From Onchidella celtica (Eukaryota; Mollusca; Gastropoda; Systellommatophora; Onchidiidae): a DNA stretch of 64,000 nt. The position numbers were made by a program, and so were the translations under genes. The notes under the pieces are model-generated. The model had not been told where the DNA came from. It was given only the letters and a program-made list of their open reading frames with translations, and ran no database searches. Positions within the stretch are counted from its first letter, which is position 1. Each line of letters begins with the position of its first letter. Positions 29,429-40,697 of this stretch are shown here, piece after piece. The stretch spans positions 24,462,224 to 24,526,223 of the forward strand of contig OZ007582.1 in the NCBI GenBank assembly GCA_963931925.1. The letters are read 5' to 3'.

Positions 29429-31552
29429 CTACTGATGAAACAGCCTGAAACAATTGTTCTCTGGCGTAAAACACAAGTGGACGCTACACTTTTCACACAT
29501 TATTTTTGGCGTATTCTCACCATAGACAGGCCAGTGACCTGTCTGGTCAGTCCTCACAGCCTGAACCGGGACGGGAGCTGCTGGTCCCCTTTTCTTCTTC
29601 GCAGCCAGTTGCAGCTCCATGTCCATCGATGGACGGCCGCGCTTGGCTCCATTCCCAGCGCCTGTGTTCATCTTCATAAGAGATTCAGACACTTGTAGTT
29701 TGAAGTCCAGAAGGGAGAGCTGAGTCTTCTTTGGGATCTCCTTTGCTGCAGCCTCCCTTCTATAGAGAAGCCAGGCCTGCACGGTGGTCATATCCCACAT
29801 GTGGAAGATGACTCGATGGTACCACTTTCTGGACCGCAAGTGGGTTCTGTATAATGCAATGAGGGAGTCAAGCAAGTCAACTCCTCCCCCCATGAACTTG
29901 TTGTATGTTCCAACGACAGCTGGTTGAGAGACAGTGATTTTCTTTCTCTCCTTCTTGCACCACCTCTCAACTTCGTTGACTGGCTCAGCTGCAACAAAAG
30001 TGCTCAGGAGAGTGACGGCCTTGTTGTCGAACCACTTTACCACGTTTAGTTCCACTCCATCACTTTGCCCCGTGTAAAGAACCATTGATCCCCTGCCCTC
30101 AGCCTTCAGTTCTGTGTCACTCTCCATCTTGCAGCCCATCAAGCGGTTTGCCCGAACTGTCCCCACGCAGGCGATCTGCTGCTTCCACAGAGTGGACATA
30201 AGGTCGATTCCCGTGAACCAGTTGTCGTAGTAGACCTTATGCCACAAACCTCTGGGGACTGCCTGAAGTAGCTGCAGAACGATGTTGCCAGATGCTTTCA
30301 AGTCAGGCTGTCCAGGCACTGGGTAAATTGTCCCTGTATAGAACTGAAAATTGTGGATGAGACCATCAACTCCACAAAGGACGTAGATCTTGTAACCCCA
30401 TTTCTTTGGCTTCTTGGGGTTGTAAGTTCTCAAGGTGGATCTTCCTTTGAAGGGAACGACTTGCTCATCGATGCTAAGTTTCTCTGCTGGGATTGTTTCC
30501 ATGAATTTCATGCACAGGCCGTTCAGGAGAGGGCGTACCTTGTACAGCTTGTCAGTGTTATCGACGGGCATTTGGGTGTTGTCATTCAAATGCAGATTCT
30601 TTTTGATTTGTTCAAATCGATTTACTGTCATTACATCTGCAATCTGGCTGTAACGATAAGACTTGCTCCAATACATGCGTGAATTGGGCATTTTCACACA
30701 GCTCATCGTGAGAACAATTCCGATGAACTGCTCCAGCTCCTTCCTAGAAAGTTCCAGGGGCTTGTTCGGGTTGCACTGGGTGGCATACAGGTTTGACTGC
30801 ATTGTCATGTGTAGTAGTAGGTCGTCCGTTAGGAACTGTTTGAAATACTGAATGGGATCTTTGAGTTCATTGACAGGAGCAGGGGTCCTACCAGTGAATG
30901 GCAGCTCTTGTGCAGGCACATCCTCAGGCCTTCTTTTCCGCCAGATGACTCGCCGAGGACCATTCTTTTTTCTGGAAGGACCAGGGACGTCTGGGTCCGA
31001 GTCTTCTGAGTTTGAATCTGAGAACAGTGGACAGAGTATGGATAAATAATTTGCAAATTCAATATAGCAATTCAATTCCTGGAAAGAAACAAAAAATATA
31101 ATGATGCCAATTTGTTGTCACAATAGCCATAATAAATAAACTTCTTGTTTCCAGAGGCCGTTGAAACAAATAGGCCTACATGAAGCTAAACAACACATTC
31201 TGACACTTGAAACGGAGAACTATTATTTGAAATGATAATAGCTGTCTCATTTCATTTAGAATTCATACTGTTGTGCATGGTAAAGTGTAAAACAGCATTA
31301 GCAATGCAACAGAGGAAACATACATTTTGGCCCACATGACACAAACAACTACGGACACACAATCAAACAACAGCAGGAGAAATAAAAAGGCCATATTGTA
31401 CCAGAATTTGTGTTTTGGTGATCTTGATCTGGTATGTTGACTTCCTCGTCATCAGATGACGAAAGCTGACTGTCATCAGATTCGTCTGGTATTTGTCGCA
31501 CAGCGACATTCCTGTGGCGCCTCCCATAGAATCTTACGGGGTCGAGTTCCAT
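29429..31552 (-). CDS. piggyBac transposase, two exons
   Basis: Exon 1 is 31552 down to 31402 (ATG at 31552-31550), with donor GTACAA. Exon 2 is 31017 down to 29429, with acceptor GTTCTCAG. Phases agree and give 579 residues, normal for the family. The N-terminus is acidic (ESDDSQLSSSDDEE). The DDE_Tnp_1_7 domain follows, with catalytic Asp candidates in SIDEQVVPFKG, YYDNWFTGIDLM and GGGVDLLDSL. The C-terminus is a Lys/Arg-rich patch and a Cys/His cluster (CEKCSVHLC, NCFRLFH), the usual zinc-binding tail. The enzyme cuts and pastes at TTAA. A small intron after the acidic N-terminus is inferred from splice signals; without it exon 2 alone is open for 548 codons. Confidence 0.9.
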
Positions 31553-31579
31553 TCTGATCTTGAAAACTGAAATGTAAAA

Positions 31580-31597
31580 ACACACACACACACACAA
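31580..31597. repeat. (CA)n microsatellite
   Basis: Short CA run just upstream of the piggyBac start codon. Confidence 0.8.
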
Positions 31598-31821
31598 AAG
31601 TTAGTACAGTCCTTTCTACAGGGAAAATATTCTACAAATACAAACGTGATACAGGATTCTAGAACAAACCACATAGAAGCCAGATCTAGGCCTTCGGGCT
31701 CTCCCCCCCCCCCCCCTCCCCATTTATGGATGTTACTGCATAATACTTACATAAATATTCATCAATCAATGATGCACTGAATATAAATGATATGACATCT
31801 AGTTCAGGCTGAACTGCATAC

Positions 31822-31839
31822 TGTTGCCTTGAAGCAACA
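31822..31839. promoter_or_regulatory. 18-bp palindrome, right subterminal 1
   Basis: TGTTGC-CTTGAA-GCAACA inside the piggyBac, upstream of the transposase start. Confidence 0.6.
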
Positions 31840-31875
31840 TACCCTCTGGATGAATGTTTCTCAGGAAGTGCATAA

Positions 31876-31893
31876 TGTTGCTCTCAGGCAACA
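31876..31893. promoter_or_regulatory. 18-bp palindrome, right subterminal 2
   Basis: TGTTGC-TCTCAG-GCAACA, 36 bp beyond the previous site. Confidence 0.6.
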
Positions 31894-32223
31894 AACACTT
31901 GACACCACACTACAAAGTCCAGACACTTCACCTGTGCACAGTAATGCTGCCTCTACTTTCTTATAACCATACAAATATAAATAAAAATTTTTTGAATAGT
32001 GGTTACTCACCTATAAGGACGATGCTGGGAATCAACTTTGTAGGAATAGCTGGGTTCCAAAATGCAAAGACTTGTCAGACAAAGATGCTTCTGTTTCCCT
32101 CCGCAGTAGTGCCAAAATCAAACGGTAGGGCTAATAGTGTATACATAGCTTTGAAAAATCAAGGGAAGTTACTCCAGTAGCACACTCAATGATGAACTCA
32201 ATTTAGTAAGCACAATTTTGGTG

Positions 32224-32241
32224 TGTTGCCCTGAGGCAACA
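32224..32241. promoter_or_regulatory. 18-bp palindrome, right terminal
   Basis: TGTTGC-CCTGAG-GCAACA, abutting the right inverted end of the piggyBac. Confidence 0.65.
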
Positions 32242-32569
32242 TTATGCGGTAGAGGGTTAAGGTAATAACGCAACCATTGATAATTTCCAATATGAAGGCG
32301 CCTGTTTCCCCCAAAATTTATTTTTATTGATTTGTTTCGTCCTCATGTATTTGTCCACTTTCAGCTTCTATTAGTTTTTATTTGACTGCCTGTTTAAGAT
32401 TATGTTCACCTTGAACGGGAAAACAACTGGTAATTTCTCTGGGAACAATACTTCACACACAGAAGTACACAGAGACATGTTGAACACTTTTTAAAAAACA
32501 ATAATTCATGACTCTCATTTGGACTAGGAAATACAGGAAGTTGAAATCTGGTTTTATAGAATCTGTCTT

Positions 32570-32586
32570 AGAGAGAGAGAGAGAGA
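32570..32586. repeat. (GA)n microsatellite
   Basis: GA run followed by a purine-rich stretch to about 32,612. Confidence 0.8.
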
Positions 32587-32975
32587 AGCAGGGAGAGGAG
32601 GAGAAGAAATGGAGGGCCGACCCAGGTTTTTCTCAGACAGCACCTGTAGTCTAATATAAAAATAAGAACAAGCTGCAAAACTTATGCCGAGAACCTCATG
32701 ACACCACAAAACCTAGAAAATTCAGTTTGTGCCTAAATTCCTTATACAAAAATTTGTACATGTAGTTTGCATTGGGCGAATGACACTATACATAATCCTA
32801 TTATGCTCCGCCTGGTAAGTTTGATGTTGAATCATTCCTACCTTTTCCACTTTGAGTTTTATGGTCTCGCATTCCTAGCATCTGCTGTCTGTGCTTTACT
32901 CCAGATCAAGATTTTTTTCCTTTCAAGCCTTTAAAATCCACATTTCGCCTCTTTTTCAGAGTGAAACTTGCCTAC

Positions 32976-33107
32976 AAATCAGAACTCTTTTGTCCAAGAA
33001 AAGAATAATGCCATGGGACCAATTATTAATATAAAGCTCTTGTTATAAGTACATATGCACCCCAAGTGTTTTGCGCTAGAGGCGCATACGTTTATGTACA
33101 TATCCCC
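32976..33107. repeat. Dispersed repeat, second copy of 24042-24173
   Basis: Shares AAATCAGAACTCTT, AAAGAATAATG, TTGTTATAAGTACATATGCA and TACATATCCC with 24042-24173. Diverged and with indels. Unknown family. Confidence 0.6.
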
Positions 33108-33579
33108 AACCCCGTCCTTGTCCTCAATGCTAAATATTGAATCCCTAACCCAGCCCCCTACCCGGTATTTCAACCAAAAAACAAAGAAAATCTGAAAGTG
33201 AAAGAATAATTAATTAATGCTGTTACTAGTAGTATTTCGGAAGGAGCTGTCTAGCCCTGGAGTCGTAAAGGGCTTTTGAGTTGCTTCATTTACAACCTAG
33301 CTTGAAAAACGGGGGGGGGGGGCACATACTTGTAACAACATTCTTATTACAATTTGACTATAGGAAAATGATGACATCGGCAGAAACGTCCAACAGAATG
33401 ATACACTGCCAAAAAAAATTAAAGAAGAGAACTATAAAACAGGAAAGTAATTTTGTTATAAATTAATTTAATATAAAAATGTAAAAGCAGTACCGGTATT
33501 TTGAGTAATCTTTCTTTTTTGCCATTTACAATGTATAAACCCGTTATTGTTCTATTTAACCCATACCCCACGCGCTACC

Positions 33580-34118
33580 CGTAAAGCCCGCTGCCCCGTC
33601 AGTGACCTTACTCACGGAGAATCTTATCTGGGGTCACTGACCCGTGCCGCTAGACGATGACCACATACGCTGTCCACGTGGTTCGGTTTTTATTGATCGG
33701 TATGAAAACATTCGCTGCTATGCCTTATCACGCTTGATAATGAATTAACCAGCAAAACCTTACTCTGTCAGTCTCTAACCAATGATCTGACTTATGATTC
33801 CAAACTGACAGCTGTAGTTTTCGTGAGAACGAAGCATGATAACTAGCCACGCCCTCCCAAGCCCTACACAAATGGTTTCATCCTGATTGACACATACTAA
33901 TAAACCAATGTGGGCATTTGGGGCAAAGATTATTTCAGAGCTTGTTTTTGATTGGTTCTTAGATACAGACAACTCCAGATGGTGGTCAGCTTGTGAGAAA
34001 ATGAGATAATATTGCAAATTTGTTGAGCAACAGTTCGCATGTCGATGTTATATCTTTTGAAAGTGTGGGGAGAGCCTTTGAAAGCTTAGTTTTTGTGATT
34101 CCGACCAGTGGTTCACTG
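33580..34118 (-). repeat. Inverse copy of 22262-22780
   Basis: The complement shares GTGAACCACTGGT, GGCTCTCCCCACACT, TTGCCCCAAATGCCCAC, ATCATGCTTCGTTCT, AAGTCAGATCATTGGTTAGA and CCAGATAAGATTC with 22262-22780, in the same order. The flanking 34,190-34,330 is GC-rich, unlike most of the window. No coding capacity. Confidence 0.7.
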
Positions 34119-35253
34119 GTTAACATGTCCATGTCACAATGCGTTTGATTTAGAAGAGATACAGTGAACAATAACACGGTGGTTACATCTCAAAAAGGTC
34201 AGTGACCCGACGCCTGATAATAGGGCTTGCGCGTGGCGCGGTCAGCTTGACCTGGGCGACTTTTGCCGCCCGTGCAGCGTGAGCGCTTGCAAGTCAATAC
34301 CGACTATTGCCGCCCCGCGCAGGGTGAAGGTTAAGTATGCTGGCCAGTGGCCAAACCAATACAAATTGTTTGTGGAGTGAAAAGGCTGGGTTATGCCCAC
34401 ACGTTTCATTTTGCACCATTCTCTAGATCAATATGTCCCCATCCTTTGTCTATCCCTATGCCCCCCCCCCCCTAAAAAAAAAGAAGAACCAAATTAATTG
34501 TTATGAAGTGTGACATATACATAATGATATACCGTATACACGTGATATATTAAAAAAATTAATGAATTAAAGCAAACACAAAAAAAATATGCAAAATCCT
34601 GGAATGATATTTACATAATTACAGCGGTATGAAGAAAAAATTTAACCCTGCGCAAAAAATACTTTCTTATAAAATGTAACACGAAGTCACCACAAGCATA
34701 TTATTGCTTTTACATGTATCACAACTAACCCAAAAGATCAAAATTTCCAACAAAAAAAAATAATTAAGAGACTTCTTTGTCGCTGTTCTTGCAGAAGGCA
34801 AATTCTGGTACATAACCAGGATGTTATTCATACTGTCAACTGTGAAATGCACGTAATCATGACAAGAGACTGAACAATGTGAACTGTACAGACACTGGCC
34901 AACACTTCCATTACTGTGGCAAATCATTTATGCAAAATATGAAAATGATCTTTCTTGTGGTAATGGAACAAATACAGATTCAATCCTCCCGATAACTTCA
35001 AAAGTGACTCTTAATTCATTCTTTGTGGTTTACAGTTTTATGGAAAAACTTAAGACTTGGTAAGAGACGGTGTTTCATCTTGCACATTGATGACGTACTG
35101 ATCTGAAAATTGTTAGTAAATTGCTTGACAGGCAAGAAAGCAGGCCCATTAAACAATGATAGCACTGGCAAACAACATGTCCAGAGCAATACAAAAGTGG
35201 CCCACTACCCCAGGACAAATTCTGATCCATCTACAGTGTATGAAGGCTCTTAA

Positions 35254-36151
35254 GGGCGGGTCCTGAAATCGAAATTAGGCTTAAAAATACCGATAACGCG
35301 ATTTTGTACTTTTCGGTTAGTTTATCCATTTAGGAACAGTATTTTACTAACCAAATGTCAATTTTGAATGTTTATAACCCTGAAATATGCCTTTTAGTGA
35401 GGTAGGGGGTCAAGAAAAAGGCACAAGAATCATGCCATTGGGCTGCAAAATTAGCCCTAAATAACATCTTAGTGTCGCTATCAAAACCCCTACTCCTCCG
35501 TACACATCTGTCATAAGCCTTTGGTGGTTTGGAAATCATTGTTGAGGCTCAGCACACCAGTAATGATGACTTTAGCCATGTGTAACACGTTTCAATAACA
35601 TTTTTAGTGAAAAAAACTTTCAAATGCGATTTTCTCAGAATTGCACTTTTGATCAGTGATTTGTGAACTAGTTTTTTATTTATTGACCAATTAGTATAAA
35701 ATTTGGCTAACAACATGTTTGAACAAATCAAAAAATTCATACAGAAGGAAATTTGTTTAAGTTTTCATATTTTTTTTTGGTTGAATTTTTTTGTGATAGA
35801 AAATAAGAAAAAATGGGATTCCTCTACATACCATTTTCAAACATTTATAACAAAAGATCTGTCAAAAATATCAAAATTCCCTTCTGTATAAAGCTTTTAA
35901 TTGGACTGAATAAGACATAAGAAAAGTTTCAAATAAATCCAGTAAAACTTGGCGAAGCCTATCTATATTGAATTTGGTAATTTTTGGGGACTCAAAATTC
36001 AAGATGGCAGCGCTACCATGGCAACAATATGACAAACAAATTTTTTTACATTTTTTTTCTGCCAATTCAGACATCCTGAATTCGATTATAATAGTTAAAA
36101 TTGTTTATTTCTCATAATAACAAAAATCGCCTCCAGGACCCGCACCCCCCC
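35254..36151. mobile_element. TTAA-flanked non-autonomous DNA transposon, 898 bp
   Basis: TTAA at 35250-35253 and 36152-36155. Left end GGGCGGGTCCTGAAATCGA pairs, with small gaps, with the complement of TCGCCTCCAGGACCCGCACC at the right. The superfamily could be Kolobok or piggyBac; the ends alone do not decide. No ORF with a recognisable domain. Confidence 0.6.
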
Positions 36152-36476
36152 TTAAAAAATAATATTAAGTGAGGGTCCTTGCTAATACCCATGATTTTTA
36201 TATAGCACAATGAATGTGACACCACCAAAACACCAAAATGTTATGATCAGTATTTACACAAAAAATTGACAAATATCATGGATTGTGTGACCTATATACA
36301 TCGAAGCTACTGACTACAAGACAATCTCTTGAAGGATGAAAAAGGTCATAACGGTAAAAGCCTTTCATATCCAAACCCACACTCCAACACTGGTTTTTAA
36401 CCATGAACGATTGTTTTTTCAACCTCACAGTTTGAATTGCATGTGAATTCCACTCAATTATCACTCCGTTATGTGT

Positions 36477-38334
36477 CACCTGTCACCTTCATCGTCATCG
36501 ATGTTATCTGCTACAGTGGATGTCACGACAAAATCTCCTCCACCCAATCCTGTCCTTAGCTTTCCTAGTTAGTTCACTTATTTCCAGCTGGCTGACTTTC
36601 TTGATGTTATCGTGATCATATGTAATGGGTGGTCTTCCTTGTTTTCTCTTTGTTTCTGTCTTTCCTTGAAGGATTGATATCATAAGGGCCGTGCTTTTGT
36701 TTCGGGCCGCGTGGCCGATGTATGCAAGTCTTCTTTTATTTATTTCAGGTGTTACTCTTCTGGTGGTGCCAAGCTGTTCTAAGATGCTTGTATTTGTTCT
36801 CCTTTCTGTCCAACTTATTCTGAGTAGCCTTCTGTAAAGCCACATTTCAGCTGCCTCCAATCTTGTTATGTCTGCCTTTTTGAGTGTCCAGGCTTCACAA
36901 CCATATAGTAGGACTGGCCAGATCAAGCACTTAAGTATGTTCACTTTGAGGTCCGTTGGTGTGCCTCTATCCTTCCAAATGTTGTTTAGTTGAACCATTT
37001 TGTGTTTTGCCATTCCTATCCTTGTTTTTATGTCCTTTGAGCAGCTTCCATCTTGCGATTTATGTGATCCTAGGTATTTGAAATCAGTCACTTTTTCTAG
37101 TGCTGTTTTGTTTACTAGTATCTCCTGGTGTTCATGGTGCCCTGTTCCAGTATGCATGACTTTCGTTTTCTTAGCATTTAGGTGTAGGCCTGCTGTCTTG
37201 CCCGCTTCATCCACTCTGTGCAACACTCTTTTCATGCTGGTGATGTTATCTGACATAAGAGCTGTGTCATCAGCGTAGCGAAGGTTTGTGATGTTTCGGC
37301 CTCCGATCTTTATTCCCATATCTCCTATGTCTGCGTTTCTCATGATCTGCTCAGTATAAATATTGAAAAGATGAGGTGAAAGTATGCAACCCTGTCTGAC
37401 TCCTTTCTCGATGTTGAAATATGGACAGTTCTCATTGTTCCATCTAATCGTTGCCTTTTGTTCATGGTATAGTGCAGCGATGAGGGTCACAAGGTGTTTC
37501 GGGAATCCCATCTTAATCATTATATCGAACAGGTGATGGTGCCTAACGCTGTCGAACGCTTTGCTGTAGTCTATGAACGTGATGAAGGCTTCGTTTCCAT
37601 TGCTTCTTATCTGTTCAATCATTATTTGTAGTATGAAGAGCATGTCAGCGGTTCCTCTGTTGGTCCTGTAACCAGCTTGACATTCTGATAGTTCCTCTTC
37701 TACCTTTGATTTCATTCTGTTGAGTATGATGATGAGCAGGATTTTGCTGGTGTGACTGATGAGGGCGATGGTTCTATGATTTCCACAATCTTTGACATTG
37801 CCGCTTTTGTATAGCATGACGAATTCTTGTAGCTTCCAGTCTGTTGGCCATTCATTTGTCAGCCAAATTTTGCAGATCATTTGGTGGAGTGCTTTTATTC
37901 CTGATTCGCTGGTATGTTTCAGGAGTTCACCTGGTATGTTGTCTAATCCAGGGGATTTTCCATTCTTTATTTGTTTTATTGCAGCCTGTACTTCCTCCAA
38001 GAGAGGTTCTGGTTCTTTATCTATCTGTTGTGAGTCTGGTTGTTGGAGGTCCCTCGGGTCTGGTCTGATGTTGTCCGCAAACAGCATCTTGCCGTATTCA
38101 TGCCATCTTGAGAGCACATCTTTTGTGTTTGTCAGTGTTGTGCCTTCTTTGTTGTTCAGACTCAAGTTCTGTGGTTGGAAATCCCTCTTTTTTACTTTTC
38201 TTATTTGTTCAAACATTTCTTTTGACTTTCTTTGTGTATTACATTCTGTTATGTTTGCACACTCTCTTTCTAACCATGCATTCTTGTCTCTTCTGATCTT
38301 TGTTTGGATTTCCTTCTTCAGTGCATGATATGTG
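36477..38334 (-). mobile_element. LINE copy 2, 5'-truncated, 1.86 kb
   Basis: Shares its 3' end (…GACAGGTG on the minus strand) with copy 1 at 25808-26289. Possible 7-bp target duplication TATGTGT at 36470-36476 and about 38335-38341; the latter copy is ambiguous because TATGTGT occurs twice in overlap there. The endonuclease half of the LINE is absent. The 3' UTR is very short, about 27 bp, and GATGA-rich, which would suit an RTE-like clade (inference). Confidence 0.8.
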
Positions 38335-38345
38335 TATGTGTACAT
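36504..38345 (-). CDS. LINE reverse transcriptase, open but 5'-truncated
   Basis: An open frame of 613 codons. RT blocks in order: GKSPGLDNIPGELL, ECQAGYRTNRGTADMLF, FITFIDYSKAFDSV, GVRQGCILSPHLFNIY and the catalytic LRYADDTALM. Thumb and C-terminal parts follow with LLYGCEAWTL. A full LINE ORF would also have an N-terminal apurinic-type endonuclease; that part is missing, so the annotated first Met probably lies in flanking or internal sequence. No stop interrupts the RT, pointing to a fairly recent insertion. Confidence 0.85.
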   Translation of the reverse strand: MYTYTYHALKKEIQTKIRRDKNAWLERECANITECNTQRKSKEMFEQIRKVKKRDFQPQNLSLNNKEGTTLTNTKDVLSRWHEYGKMLFADNIRPDPRDLQQPDSQQIDKEPEPLLEEVQAAIKQIKNGKSPGLDNIPGELLKHTSESGIKALHQMICKIWLTNEWPTDWKLQEFVMLYKSGNVKDCGNHRTIALISHTSKILLIIILNRMKSKVEEELSECQAGYRTNRGTADMLFILQIMIEQIRSNGNEAFITFIDYSKAFDSVRHHHLFDIMIKMGFPKHLVTLIAALYHEQKATIRWNNENCPYFNIEKGVRQGCILSPHLFNIYTEQIMRNADIGDMGIKIGGRNITNLRYADDTALMSDNITSMKRVLHRVDEAGKTAGLHLNAKKTKVMHTGTGHHEHQEILVNKTALEKVTDFKYLGSHKSQDGSCSKDIKTRIGMAKHKMVQLNNIWKDRGTPTDLKVNILKCLIWPVLLYGCEAWTLKKADITRLEAAEMWLYRRLLRISWTERRTNTSILEQLGTTRRVTPEINKRRLAYIGHAARNKSTALMISILQGKTETKRKQGRPPITYDHDNIKKVSQLEISELTRKAKDRIGWRRFCRDIHCSR

Positions 38346-39044
38346 AAACAGGGCACTTTACAAATACATGTGTCAGATTTCGAGTCTCATCCCTAACCTT
38401 TGCAGAAAATCCCAGCTTTGCAAGTTCACGCATTTGTCATTATCTGTACAAAGCCTACTAAAACACTGAAATAAATTTTGGCAGTTAGAAAAAGTTCCTT
38501 CAAAATGAAACTATCATGAGCTTCTTGCTTCTCTTACTTAACAAAGCTGTGTGCATTGAAAAACTGACACCAGTGAATAAACAATAAATATCACATACAT
38601 AGCTACCGGCCTTTCATGTTTGTCAGATTAAGAGTGGTATGGTTAATTTTTAAACCAAGAGAAATGCAAATATCTGAAAACCCTTTAGATGTTAAAAATG
38701 AAATGGTCTAAACACATTACGGCTGCTCAACCAAAAACAATTGCTGAGCATATAAAATCTGAGATGCAAATTAAAAGCTGAAAAAAATGTCCTGAAAATT
38801 TCCAGTAAACCAGAATGCCCATGCAAAAGGCGACTCCTGCAAAACATTACCCTAGATGCATTTACATTCATACATACAAAAAAATTCCATAGGTATAACT
38901 GATCCAACCGAAGTACTTCGTTACTTGGAATACTTTACAGTCTGCTCTTGCACCAATTCTGATTCAGTCTCCCTTGGTGCCCATGTCGTCAGTTTCTTGA
39001 CAAAGGGGCCAATAGATACATGTATTTATCATATTATGTCTGTA

Positions 39045-39347
39045 CAACAAAAAGGCGAACACTTAACTTCTCTGTATGACTAAGGGGGTAACCACCAAAA
39101 TCCGTGTTGCGAGAAATTCAGTTCTGAAAATTTTGTGCTACTCTCACCATCGATTTCTCTCCTTTTCGTCATATTACATAACACAAAAACTAAATGAGAT
39201 TTTAAAAAATTGTTTTAAATTGCTCATGTTTGGTAAAGCTCCCTGCATAATACTTTTAACAATCACAAAAGTCTAAATATCTCAAATTTGACCTATTCGC
39301 CCCTTTGTCATACAGGTAAGTTAAGCGTTTGCCTTTTTGTTGTTATT
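39045..39347. repeat. Inverted repeat with about 50-bp arms
   Basis: ACAACAAAAAGGCGAACACTT through GTATGACTAAGGGG (39046-39087) pairs with 39295-39345 in reverse. A third partial copy of the TTGACAAAGGGGC motif is at 38998. The spacer is about 200 bp and non-coding. Confidence 0.55.
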
Positions 39348-40697
39348 TGCTCCTTCATCATGAAACTGACGATATGTGTGGGACTTATCGTGAACAACAA
39401 TATGTCACAGAGTAATTGCTTGGCAGTTTTCCATTCTAAAACACTGACAGCAATCATATTCACGCCGAGGTAATAAAAATATTCAAAAAAAGCAACGCAA
39501 ACAAACGTTCAACATTTTCTTTTTACACGAAACTTTGCTTGCAATGGAACTCTCATCAATCCTGAAAATTTAATTTCTCTACCACCTGCGGCAATGGAGG
39601 TGTTAATGGAGAATGCCTCGCAATTCCATCTTCAAACAGAAATAGATTGAATGTTTCCAACCACAGAATGTACGGCAGTTTATTGGACAGATGCTAATTA
39701 TCTCTGTATTTTCAAGACCTAGGACCAATTGACATTTCAATGAAGGCCATGCCTGGCTTGTCACTGTGTCGATCTGATCTGAATCAGACAGCATTAGTTT
39801 TAAAAATTGACGAGTGCATGTATGCAATTTGGTGATAGGGTTATCCAGTTCAACTTAATTGCACTATGTTTGGCAAAAAAAGGACAGGAAACAAATTGTT
39901 TACGCAAACATGAAAATGACAATTTTTCTTGTTGTTTACTTTAAATGCACACTCTGAATGGCTTGCAAAACACTTTCCACCTGATGCTGCCTTGTTCATG
40001 TTGCAATGACAAATTGCATCAAGCAACTCAAGGGCTTCTTCAGCTTCCTAAAATTTACAAATAGATTTCCTTGAAAAAAACATCCCATAAGCCATACTAC
40101 ATCAGTACATGTATAGATCCCTATGTACCATATCTCAAATGTTCTAAAATATTTAATTAATAATGCAATTTGTAAGAAAATTCATGACCAAGAAATAATT
40201 CAATGGAAAATGTGTATCACTGCTTCCTAAATTTTTTCTCTCCAGTTTTTCAGCCACAACTAACTGGGCGTGAAATCTGCAATTTTGTTCATATCATGAA
40301 CTGAAACAATACGGGCATGGCAGATGCAATTAAATTTATTCAGAACAGTGGCCATTTATGAAATGAAACCACAATTAATGTGGTCTCCTCAACTCTGTTT
40401 AATTCTGTCGTTCTTTTCCCAAAAATATGAAAATATGCCACAAATATGGGTTTCTTGAAATGGGTTTTTTTCCCTCTGAACATTCAAACAGAAAAAAAAA
40501 CCTCAAAGGAAACAGAAGATTCTGCAATCCTATAATTCTTTAAATATAAGAATCCATTCCATTTAATGGTATTTAATTTGCAACAGTGGCTTTTTTCATT
40601 CCACATTTTCAATGAAAAGGTCACATTGGTGTTTAGCATAAAATTCCTAAAATTGTCAGAGGGCTAGAAATAAAATTTCAGTTAAGGAGTAAAATGG
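39348..40697. other. Region downstream of the membrane-protein gene
   Basis: AT-rich, no gene recognised. It probably includes the 3' UTR of the minus-strand gene at 40698. TTTATT at 40335-40340 is AATAAA on the minus strand and is a candidate poly(A) signal. Confidence 0.4.

Larger units (their letters stand above)
28777..32256 (-). mobile_element. Complete piggyBac transposon, 3.48 kb
   Basis: TTAA at 28773-28776 and 32257-32260 flanks inverted ends CCCTCTACTGCATGAT (left) and the complement of ATTATGCGGTAGAGGG (right), matching at 14 of 16 positions. It carries one two-exon transposase gene on the minus strand and four 18-bp palindromes near the ends. Nothing visible inactivates it, so it may be autonomous. 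Confidence 0.92.

Noticed and set aside
32241-32260. Possibility that the TTAA at the piggyBac right end is chance
   Set aside because: The matching TTAA and 14-of-16 inverted end at 28773-28792 make chance unlikely, so the element was accepted.
37792-38328. 178-codon plus-strand open frame
   Set aside because: It is the antisense shadow of the LINE reverse transcriptase on the minus strand.
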